5,013 bases of DNA from Bacillota bacterium (lineage in GTDB: Bacteria; Bacillota; Sulfobacillia; JAJZYS01; JAJYTV01), in assembly GCA_021792885.1 (NCBI GenBank), contig JAJYTV010000175.1, positions 1 through 5,013 on the forward strand. Direction: 5' to 3'. Of the stretch, positions 1-5,013 are shown one piece after another (position 1 is the first letter of the stretch; every line of letters begins with the position of its first letter). A program made the position numbers and the translations under genes. The notes beneath the pieces were generated by a model. The model saw only the letters and a list, made by a program, of their open reading frames with translations, ran no database searches and was not told the DNA's origin.

Positions 1-1
1 G

Positions 2-670
2 AACGGCATGCCGCTGACCGTCATCGGGGTGCTGAAGCAGGGCGGGGGCGCAGGGTTCACGTCGAACCCGGACGACGTGATCTTGACTCCTGTCTCCACG
101 GCGGAAGAGATCCTGCACACGACCGCAGTCGCGGCCATCATCACGGAGTCGCGCTCCTCTGCCGTGGCGCCCTTGGCTGTGGGTCAGATCCAAGCGGTCA
201 TGAACCGGCGGTTCCACAACCAGAACGCCGCGAGCGTCGTCTCGGAAAGCCAGATCCTCCACACGCTCTCCGTCGTGACGGGGACGCTGACGGCGATGCT
301 GAGCGGCATCGCGGGCATCTCGCTGCTCGTCGGCGGCATCGGGATCATGAACATCATGCTGGTGACCGTGAGTGAACGGACGAGGGAAATCGGGCTGCGC
401 AAGGCGATCGGCGCCAAGCGGCGCGCGATTGTCCTGCAGTTCCTGATCGAGTCCGCCATCATCAGCCTCATCGGGGGTCTCGTGGGTACTGCCCTCGGCG
501 GTGGGGGCTCCCTGCTGCTCACGCATCTGCTGCACTGGCAAAGCGGCGTGACTGGCGGTGCGGTGGCGTTGGCGCTGGTGTTCTCGTTTGGGGTTGGCAT
601 CGTGTTCGGCATCTGGCCCGCCCTACGGGCGAGCAGGCTCGACCCGATCGAGGCGCTGCGTTACGGGTAG
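2..670 (+). CDS. MacB-like ABC transporter permease, C-terminal part (5' partial)
   Basis: This is the membrane subunit of a MacB/LolCDE-type ABC exporter. In this family the permease works with a separate or fused ATPase and often a periplasmic or extracytoplasmic adaptor to move peptides, antibiotics or lipoproteins outward; the substrate here cannot be told. The reading frame is open from the left edge, so the first ATG at position 8 is probably internal. About 222 residues are visible. The first ~90 are the end of the extracytoplasmic MacB core domain. Then come a long hydrophobic segment (about nt 270-365) ending in GGIGIMNIMLV, the conserved cytoplasmic loop SERTREIGLRKAIGAKRRAI, a second membrane segment (FLIESAIISLIGGLVG), and a last one ending in WPALRASRLDPIEALRYG. 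This is the classic FtsX-domain ending, so the 3' end is intact. A hairpin follows 19 bp after the stop. The N-terminal membrane segment and any ATPase gene lie outside the window. Confidence 0.93.
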   Translation, partial: NGMPLTVIGVLKQGGGAGFTSNPDDVILTPVSTAEEILHTTAVAAIITESRSSAVAPLAVGQIQAVMNRRFHNQNAASVVSESQILHTLSVVTGTLTAMLSGIAGISLLVGGIGIMNIMLVTVSERTREIGLRKAIGAKRRAIVLQFLIESAIISLIGGLVGTALGGGGSLLLTHLLHWQSGVTGGAVALALVFSFGVGIVFGIWPALRASRLDPIEALRYG

Positions 671-689
671 AGGTGCGGCCGAAGGAGGA

Positions 690-718
690 GGCGACGCGCC
701 AGGGGAAGGCGCGTCGCC
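690..718. terminator. Perfect 11-bp hairpin between convergent genes, likely bidirectional terminator
   Basis: The arms GGCGACGCGCC (690-700) and GGCGCGTCGCC (708-718) are exact reverse complements around a 7-nt loop. The hairpin lies 19 bp past the permease stop and about 100 bp past the stop of the convergent octanoyltransferase gene. There is no clear run of T on either side, so it is a GC-rich stem without a canonical U-tract. Termination of both genes is inferred from position and stem strength. Confidence 0.5.
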
Positions 719-822
719 GCGTTACGTTCCAAGCGGCAGTCGGTGCGGAGCGAAGGCCGGGCGGCATTGCGACACCGCACGTCCGAGTTCACCTCACGCG
801 TGGCAGCGGGACACGGGCGCTG

Positions 823-1496
823 TCAGAGAAAACGGAGGACGTCGGCGAGGCTCCTGGCGGCAGCCGCCATCGTGATGCCGCCCCGCAGCTCCGCGAGTGC
901 GGCCATACTGCCAAGGCGGATGCGTTCCTCTTCCGGACCCCAGGCCAGGTGATAGAAGGCCGCGGCGAGTGCCTCACGCTGCCGTCCGTCGCCCTCGACG
1001 AGCAGGAAGGCGTGGATGAGGGCGAAGTCCCGGCGCCTGCGCTGCGAGAGGCCCGCCACCTTGCGGCCGCCGATCGAAAGGTCGTACCTGCCGGCGCAGA
1101 TGCTGCCCTCGACCTCGCCGACCAGCGGCTCGAGGCCAAGGCTTCTGATGGCTCCGCCGAGCACGTCCGCCATCGTCTGAAACCCCTGCTCCACACTGGG
1201 CAGTCGCTCTCCGGAATAGGCGATCGCCACGTTCAGCACGCCCTCGTCCAGGACGACGAGCCGGCCGCCCGACGAGCGGAGGTGCACCTCGTAGCCCTGG
1301 CTGCGGAAGTAGGCGAAAGACTCCTCCGCCCTTGGCAGGCGTCGGTCCAGCAGACCCGGCACGAGGCTGCGCCTGTGCAGCCAGAGTCGCCCCATCGACC
1401 TCCCCTCGCCTTCGACCAGATGCTCGTCGATGGCGAAACTCTCCGCAAGGGACGCGAGCGGTACGAGGTGGAGCAGGGTCTCCAGGGTTCTCCCAT
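823..1496 (-). CDS. lipL: LipL-like octanoyltransferase (lipoate/biotin ligase fold), probable 5' frameshift
   Basis: This is a probable cytoplasmic acyltransferase of lipoate metabolism. In Bacillota, LipL moves the octanoyl group from GcvH to the E2 subunits of 2-oxoacid dehydrogenases, and LipM charges GcvH. Visible marks are SFAIDEHL near the N-terminus, RSSGGRLVVLDEGVLN in the middle, and GSICAGRYDLSIGGRKVAGLSQRR. The Cys in the last motif is the expected acyl-carrying nucleophile, and the Lys in GRKVAG is also conserved. LDEGVLN and the Cys-x-Gly-x-Tyr-Asp-Leu-Ser motif favour LipL over LipM. The main frame stays open upstream to an ATG at 1641, but its first ~50 residues (rich in R, P and K) do not resemble the family. 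An ATG at 1496, just after a GAGGAAGG purine tract, begins MGEPWR in another frame. Joining that to LLHLVPLASLAESFAIDEHL, by dropping two bases near 1477-1478, gives a family-like start and a protein of about 223 residues. From memory, B. subtilis LipL is nearer 280 residues, so the C-terminus looks short. Confidence 0.8.
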
Positions 1497-1672
1497 CCTT
1501 CCTCGGCCGGGCTGATGGTTTGGGCTTGCGCCTCCTGAAGTAAGGTTGTCTACGGCCGCGTGCGATCCTGCAAGCGCTGACTACGTCTGGGTGAGGATGC
1601 ACTTCACCGCGATCATGTTGTGATACCGGTGATCTTGCCATTCGGCATCGCGGCGTGGATCGCGAGCGAACA

Positions 1673-1700
1673 GAAGGAGTAGCCGCGAGGCTACTCCTTC
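1673..1700 (-). terminator. Perfect 12-bp hairpin downstream of the trans-sulfuration gene
   Basis: The arms GAAGGAGTAGCC (1673-1684) and GGCTACTCCTTC (1689-1700) pair exactly around a 4-nt loop. On the minus strand the stem lies about 115 nt past the stop of the PLP enzyme gene and is followed by TGTTCG, a weak U-rich tail, so it may end that transcript. On the plus strand the loop reads GCGA, a stabilising GNRA tetraloop, so a plus-strand RNA is an alternative. The hairpin is certain; its role is not. Confidence 0.45.
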
Positions 1701-1717
1701 ACAACCCGATACCCCGG

Positions 1718-1778
1718 CTCCGTACCCCAGTAGCAGGCTGGGGGTCCAACCGGCCCGGAGGCTCGCCGAAAGGCGAGC
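1718..1778 (+). other. Structured element: closed stem with inner hairpin, next to a GNRA hairpin
   Basis: On the plus strand CTCCG (1718-1722) pairs with CGGAG (1756-1760), enclosing a hairpin CCCCAG (1725-1730) / CTGGGG (1738-1743) with a 7-nt loop. Immediately after the closing stem comes a perfect 7-bp hairpin GCTCGCC (1761-1767) / GGCGAGC (1772-1778) with a GAAA tetraloop, then TTTC. The directly adjoining stems could stack coaxially. It could be a small RNA, a mobile repeat of the REP/MITE type, or untranslated RNA of the upstream gene. I do not recognise it as a known riboswitch. Confidence 0.4.
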
Positions 1779-1815
1779 TTTCGTCATCAGTATGGGAGCG
1801 TGCGTGGGCAAGCGC

Positions 1816-2991
1816 TCAGGCTAAGGCCTGCTGGAGGTCGGATAGGATGTCATCGATGTCCTCGATGCCGACCGAGATGCGGACGAGATCGGGTGTAATG
1901 CCGCCCATCGCCTGAAATTCAGGCGGGACAAAACGATGCACGGCAGCCACCGGCTGCGTGATCAGCGATTCGACGGAGCCGAGACTGACCGCACGTCCAA
2001 AGAGCTGCACCCGATCGAGGAAGCGATCCACCGCCGACGTTCCGCCGGCCAGACGGATGCTGAGGACGCTGCCGTAGCCCTTCATCTGGCGCTGGGCGAG
2101 TGCATGCTGCGGGTGCGTTGGCAAGCCGGGATATAACACCTCGGCCACCGCGGCGTGACCGGCAAGGTACTCCGCTACGGCCTGGCCGTTTTCGTTTTGC
2201 CGCTGCACCCGCAGGCCAAGCGTCTTCAGGCCGCGACCAAGCAGCCAGGCGTCGAAGGCGTTCAATGTGCCGCCGAGCTTGCGCGCAACGTCGCTGCAGG
2301 CCGCAATGAACTCGGCGCTACCGGCGATCGCGCCGGCGATGACGTCGCTGTGACCGTTCAGGTGCTTCGTGCCGCTGTGGATCACGGCGTCCGCGCCTAG
2401 CGCGAGTGGCCGTTGGTTGACGGGAGTCGCGAAGGTGTTGTCGACGATTACCGTGACGCCCTGGCCGTGGGCGACATCAGCGATGGCGGCGATGTCCGCA
2501 AGACGCAGGGTCGGATTGCTTGGGGTCTCAAGGTACACGGTGCGGGTTGTCGGTCGCAGCGCGGCCTTGAGGGCGGCGGGGTCCGTAAGATCGATGAAGC
2601 TTGTTTCGATGCCAAGGCGCGGGAGGAGGTCGTGCAGCAGCCCGAATGTGCCGCCGTAGACGTCTGCATGGGCCACGAGGTGGTCGCCGCTGCCGCAGAA
2701 AGCGACGAGTGCCGTGGCCACGGCAGCCATCCCCGAGGAGACAACGAGGCACTTCTCTGCGCCCTCCAGCGCTGCGATCTTCGCCTCGACGACAGAGAAG
2801 TTCGGGTTGCCGAGGCGGGTGTAGATGTAGCCCGCCTTCTGCTCGTTCATGAAGTCGGCCATGCTCTCGTTGGTAGGGAAGGCGAAGGTGGAGGTCTGGT
2901 AGATCGGCGGAGTGACGGAGCCGGTGATGGGGTCCGGAGCTTCTCCTTCGTGCACGAGCAGTGAGTTCAGTCCTTTGAGGACATCCGCCAT
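1816..2991 (-). CDS. PLP-dependent trans-sulfuration enzyme (cystathionine gamma-synthase / methionine gamma-lyase family)
   Basis: This is a complete 391-residue cytoplasmic enzyme of the Cys/Met metabolism PLP-dependent family, whose members are usually 380-400 residues and form tetramers. Visible features, numbered from the chosen start: YIYTRLGNP (55-63), whose Tyr57 and Arg59 bind cofactor phosphate across the dimer; SSGMAA (85-90), the phosphate-binding loop; Tyr112 in VYGGTF, which stacks on the PLP ring; Asp184 in VDNTFATP; and Lys209 in HSGTKHLNGHSD, the Schiff-base lysine. SLGSVESL (336-343) and Arg371 in RISVGIED form the substrate-carboxylate side. No key residue is missing. The position that is Cys in classical methionine gamma-lyase is Gly (YGGTF), which leaves cystathionine gamma-synthase, gamma-lyase and methionine gamma-lyase activities all possible, so I give no gene symbol. 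The ATG at 2991 is preferred over an upstream ATG at 3054 because AAAGGAAG lies 7 bases before it and the 21 extra residues are not family-like. Confidence 0.95.
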   Translation of the reverse strand: MADVLKGLNSLLVHEGEAPDPITGSVTPPIYQTSTFAFPTNESMADFMNEQKAGYIYTRLGNPNFSVVEAKIAALEGAEKCLVVSSGMAAVATALVAFCGSGDHLVAHADVYGGTFGLLHDLLPRLGIETSFIDLTDPAALKAALRPTTRTVYLETPSNPTLRLADIAAIADVAHGQGVTVIVDNTFATPVNQRPLALGADAVIHSGTKHLNGHSDVIAGAIAGSAEFIAACSDVARKLGGTLNAFDAWLLGRGLKTLGLRVQRQNENGQAVAEYLAGHAAVAEVLYPGLPTHPQHALAQRQMKGYGSVLSIRLAGGTSAVDRFLDRVQLFGRAVSLGSVESLITQPVAAVHRFVPPEFQAMGGITPDLVRISVGIEDIDDILSDLQQALA

Positions 2992-3466
2992 CGAGCGTCT
3001 TCCTTTCTGCAGGTGCGTCCAGTGCTGCCGCTGGCAATGGCTCCCCCCGACCACTGTAGCAAAGCCGCGTACCGATGGTGCTACGACGTAAGGCGATCAG
3101 GGTGGCCCGCTGACTCGCTACCCCGCCCAGCACGAAGGCCAGCACATCCCCTCGGGGCGTGCGGCCCCACGTTCTCGTCGCCCCTGTGTATATGGCTTTC
3201 CCGATCTCCCGCAGTTCTTGTCATGGTGCCTACTCCAGCGCTATCGTGCGCTGCCGATCACGTTCGACCTCTTGTCGTTCGATCACGAGGTCATAGCCCA
3301 CCTGGAAGGTGTGCCTTCCCGATTCAGCCTCACGCACGTTTTGCCACGGCCAGTTCGTAGAACGAAGGAACCGACGATGAGGTGGAGTGGCTGGCATTGC
3401 AGCTGGTGGTGTCCGTGCCGGTTGCTCTGGTAGATTCCGCATCTCGCGTGGGCTGGCACCCCTCTT
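2992..3466. other. Intergenic spacer between divergent genes, with possible decayed coding sequence
   Basis: This 475-bp stretch separates the divergent PLP enzyme and recombinase-repeat genes and should hold the leader and promoter of each. I found no convincing -35/-10 pair. On the minus strand the PLP gene leader can form a modest hairpin, GTAGCA/TGCTAC (3056-3061 with 3079-3084), with a 17-nt loop. Several short overlapping frames look mildly protein-like: minus-strand residues such as GRHTFQVGYDLVIERQEVER (about 3255-3314), a second minus frame reading REIGKAIYTGATRTWGRTPRG (about 3152-3214), and plus-strand ITFDLLSFDHEVIAHLEG. None matches a family I know. They may be remnants of a broken gene or chance frames in GC-rich DNA. 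Confidence 0.45.
2999..3006 (-). promoter_or_regulatory. Ribosome binding site that sets the trans-sulfuration gene start
   Basis: On the minus strand AAAGGAAG ends 7 bases before the ATG at 2991. It is the best Shine-Dalgarno-like tract near either candidate start and supports the shorter 391-residue protein. Confidence 0.65.
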
Positions 3467-3481
3467 GTGGGGAGTGCCGGC
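3452..3481 (+). other. Hairpin enclosing the GTG start of the recombinase-repeat gene
   Basis: GCTGGCAC (3452-3459) pairs with GTGCCGGC (3474-3481) with one G-T wobble. CCC (3460-3462) pairs with GGG (3470-3472) next to a bulged A. The loop contains the candidate GTG start at 3467. If transcribed it could hide the start from ribosomes. It could equally be the end of a mobile element. A 10-bp palindrome CGATATATCG follows at 3500-3509. Confidence 0.4.
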
Positions 3482-4237
3482 GAAAAGGTGGGAGTTTCCC
3501 GATATATCGTCTCCTTAGGGCTCAGCCCGGGGGAGGCGACCGACATTGGCCTAGACGAGATAGCCTCGGGACTCACGACGTTCTGCGAGGAACGGCGGTA
3601 CAAACCGACAACGATCCGCAGCGTGATGTTCGAGGCGACACAGTGTGAGAACTACCTGCGAACGCATGGGACGAGCTTATTGCAAGCCACGGCCGCGGAC
3701 ATCGGCCGGTATGAGGACTATCGGGTTGCCGCTGGGGGATGCGACAGGGACACCATTCGATGGCGACTGCGTGTAGGGTTTACATTCCTCGAAACTCACG
3801 GGCTTCGCAACGGCCATCCTGTTCCTCGCCAGAACGGTGGTCGAGCGAAGTCGCTTGGCGACATGGGCCCGGCCTTCGAGTCGTACGTGGTAGAGAGGCA
3901 AGGGTGTACCGCCTTGCGCGCGCATCTGATGGCCGGGGAAGCGGCGCAGCTGGGGTCCTTCTTGCAGAGAGACGCGCGGCTTCTGAATGAGGCGACGGCG
4001 GAGGACGTAGCCCGCTACCTCGATGAGCGCTGCGCCGGACGGGGGGAATGGGCCCGGGCAACCGTGACGGGCAAGCTACGGTCGTGGTTCGAGTACCTGC
4101 GGGTCCAGGGCCTGCGGGCGGACAACCCCTGCGGTGTACCTTATCGGCCGCGCAGGCGAGCGCTCGGAGATCTGGCTAGGGAAGTGGAAGGGTACCTGAT
4201 CGAGATTCTCGGGCTCTCAGCCCATCTGGGTGGTTGA
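3467..4237 (+). CDS. Tandem tyrosine-recombinase core-binding-like repeat protein without catalytic domain
   Basis: This 256-residue protein consists of repeats resembling the N-terminal SAM-like, DNA-binding domain of phage integrases and XerC/D recombinases. Repeat 1 (about residues 29-120) and repeat 2 (about 129-230) align along their length: LLQATAADIGRY matches LLNEATAEDVARY, and FTFLETHGLRNGHP matches FEYLRVQGLRADNP. A third copy begins at 232 (ALGDLAREVEGYLIE, matching SLGDMGPAFESYVVE) and is cut off by the stop after about 25 residues. The recombinase catalytic domain with its Arg, His-x-x-Arg and Tyr residues is absent. The protein may be a truncated recombinase or a stand-alone DNA-binding derivative. 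The GTG at 3467 is the only usual start codon between an in-frame TAG at 3431 and residue 8, another GTG at 3488. Neither has a strong ribosome binding site, so the 5' end may also be lost. The stop lies 4 bp from the convergent hydrolase stop. Confidence 0.7.
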   Translation: MGSAGEKVGVSRYIVSLGLSPGEATDIGLDEIASGLTTFCEERRYKPTTIRSVMFEATQCENYLRTHGTSLLQATAADIGRYEDYRVAAGGCDRDTIRWRLRVGFTFLETHGLRNGHPVPRQNGGRAKSLGDMGPAFESYVVERQGCTALRAHLMAGEAAQLGSFLQRDARLLNEATAEDVARYLDERCAGRGEWARATVTGKLRSWFEYLRVQGLRADNPCGVPYRPRRRALGDLAREVEGYLIEILGLSAHLGG

Positions 4238-4241
4238 GTGG

Positions 4242-4997
4242 TCAATAGCGGAAGAAGTCCTCGACCAAGGTCACGTATTCATGCGGCGCGTCGCCATGAA
4301 TCCAGTGCCCAGTCCCGGCTATCGTACGAACCTTTAGGTCTGGTTGGACCGCTTTCATACGCACCACATGTCTGTCGACATCTCGGTCACTGTGCTCGCC
4401 GATCAACAGCAAGACGGGACATTTCACTGCCGAGAAGGCTGTCCAAGCTGCCGCTTCCAAACTCTGCTGCGCCATCGCGACGATCGAAGCCGGTGAGAAT
4501 GCCCAGTGCGCAACTCCCTCGTCGTCCACTGCATCCAGGCTTTGTAGGTACCACCGAGCGGAGCTCTCGCCGCGAGTGGTCATGAGATAGGCAGCCCATG
4601 CTTCCCTGTCGGGCCTCCGGACCGATAACGCTGCCATCCGCTGAGCGTATGCGCTCCCGGCTCCCTCGTAGGGCGCAGGATGTGCCTCTTCGATAATCAG
4701 TCGTTCGACTCGCTGAGGAAACGCCGTAGCGAAGTCGAACGCGATGCGGCCACCCAAGGAATGTCCAATCAGGTGCGCCCTCCGAATATCCAGCGCGTCA
4801 AGTACTCGCAGCACGTCACTCGCGAGCGCCTCCGGGTTGTACCCAGATACCGGACGGCCGCTCTCTCCATGACCCCGCAGGTCTAGCGCGACGGGTCTGA
4901 AGTGCAAGCCCAGCTGCCGAGCCACATCACCCCAGCCTGTCGATCGCCCAGTCAAGCCGTGCAACAGTAGAACGGGTGGTCCTGATCCACCCCAATC
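4242..4997 (-). CDS. Alpha/beta hydrolase, 5' end interrupted by in-frame TAG
   Basis: This is a probable soluble serine hydrolase of the MhpC/YbfF-like alpha/beta hydrolase fold; the substrate is unknown. Conserved elements in order are DWGGSGPPVLLLHGLTG (first core strand and oxyanion-hole HG), LDLRGHGES, GHSLGG with the nucleophile Ser, a cap region, CPVLLLIGEHSD with the likely acidic residue, and GTGHWIHGDAP with the catalytic His. The C-terminus VEDFFRY is complete. The only usual in-frame start is TTG at 4964 (240 residues). That start would delete the strand leading into the HG motif, and the coding similarity clearly continues to 4997. A TAG at 4998-5000 directly precedes the conserved DWGG, and only four more codons remain before the window edge. 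The gene is therefore either a pseudogene with a nonsense or frameshift mutation, or carries a sequencing error. The catalytic triad itself is intact. Confidence 0.82.
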   Translation of the reverse strand, partial: DWGGSGPPVLLLHGLTGRSTGWGDVARQLGLHFRPVALDLRGHGESGRPVSGYNPEALASDVLRVLDALDIRRAHLIGHSLGGRIAFDFATAFPQRVERLIIEEAHPAPYEGAGSAYAQRMAALSVRRPDREAWAAYLMTTRGESSARWYLQSLDAVDDEGVAHWAFSPASIVAMAQQSLEAAAWTAFSAVKCPVLLLIGEHSDRDVDRHVVRMKAVQPDLKVRTIAGTGHWIHGDAPHEYVTLVEDFFRY

Positions 4998-5013
4998 CTA
5001 CCCATTACCCACA

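Larger units (their letters stand above)
1497..1815. other. Intergenic stretch without a convincing gene, rich in hairpins
   Basis: This 319-bp stretch lies between the stop of the trans-sulfuration gene and the proposed ATG of the octanoyltransferase gene, both on the minus strand. The octanoyltransferase frame stays open here to 1641, but its translation is not family-like. A 76-residue minus-strand frame (1581-1811) shows no domain and runs through the hairpins, so I regard it as spurious. The supported content is three stem-loops between 1673 and 1778, listed separately. I saw no convincing promoter. Confidence 0.6.

Noticed and set aside
673..1515. Long plus-strand open frame of 280 codons
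   Set aside because: It is antisense to the octanoyltransferase gene, whose family motifs are unmistakable, and its own translation shows no domain.
1779..1790. CTGATGA followed by CGAAA on the minus strand, recalling a hammerhead ribozyme core
   Set aside because: The two core pieces are directly adjacent, so there is no room for stem II, and the flanks do not form stems I and III.
1700..1790. Resemblance to a c-di-GMP-I (GEMM) riboswitch on the minus strand (AGCCGGGGTATCGGG near the end)
   Set aside because: The conserved GGCAAA and ACGCAAAGCC segments and the expected P2/P3 arrangement are absent.
1581..1811. Minus-strand 76-residue open frame
   Set aside because: It runs through three hairpins, has no recognisable domain, and its length is easily reached by chance in GC-rich DNA.
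3056..3095. T-box-like sequence GGTACGCGG in the leader of the PLP enzyme gene (minus strand)
   Set aside because: It lacks the AGGGTGG part and one C of the T-box core, no specifier stem or terminator is evident, and the hairpin around it is weak.
1..5013. CRISPR array, tRNA or rRNA genes
   Set aside because: I saw no regularly spaced direct repeats, no cloverleaf with a T-loop motif and no rRNA signature sequence in the window.

Overview
The window is GC-rich, gene-dense bacterial DNA with four recognisable protein genes. A GC-rich member of the Bacillota (for example a Symbiobacterium-like lineage) is my best guess. The reason is an octanoyltransferase of the LipL/LipM type, a lipoate-relay enzyme best known from that phylum. 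The phylum call is an inference of low to moderate confidence.

Layout from left to right. (1) Positions 2-670, plus strand: the C-terminal part of a MacB-type ABC transporter permease, cut by the left edge. (2) Positions 690-718: a perfect 11-bp hairpin between convergent genes, probably a shared terminator. (3) Positions 823-1496, minus strand: a LipL-like octanoyltransferase whose 5' end looks frameshifted. (4) Positions 1497-1815: a non-coding stretch with three strong stem-loops, two of which carry GNRA tetraloops when read on the plus strand. (5) Positions 1816-2991, minus strand: an intact PLP-dependent trans-sulfuration enzyme of the cystathionine gamma-synthase / methionine gamma-lyase family. 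(6) Positions 2992-3466: a spacer with a leader region and possible decayed coding sequence. (7) Positions 3467-4237, plus strand: an unusual protein made of tandem tyrosine-recombinase core-binding-like repeats with no catalytic domain, ending inside a third repeat. (8) Positions 4242-4997, minus strand: an alpha/beta hydrolase whose conserved N-terminal strand is preceded by an in-frame TAG near the right edge.

The genes do not form one pathway. The trans-sulfuration enzyme and the octanoyltransferase lie in the same direction, but about 320 bp of hairpin-rich DNA separates them, so they are unlikely to be a simple operon. The right half looks like accessory or rearranged DNA: a partial recombinase-like repeat protein abuts a hydrolase with a disrupted 5' end. 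The most interesting items are the catalytic-domain-less tandem-repeat protein and the structured intergenic element. The two genes with damaged 5' ends may be real decay or sequencing error; the sequence alone cannot decide.
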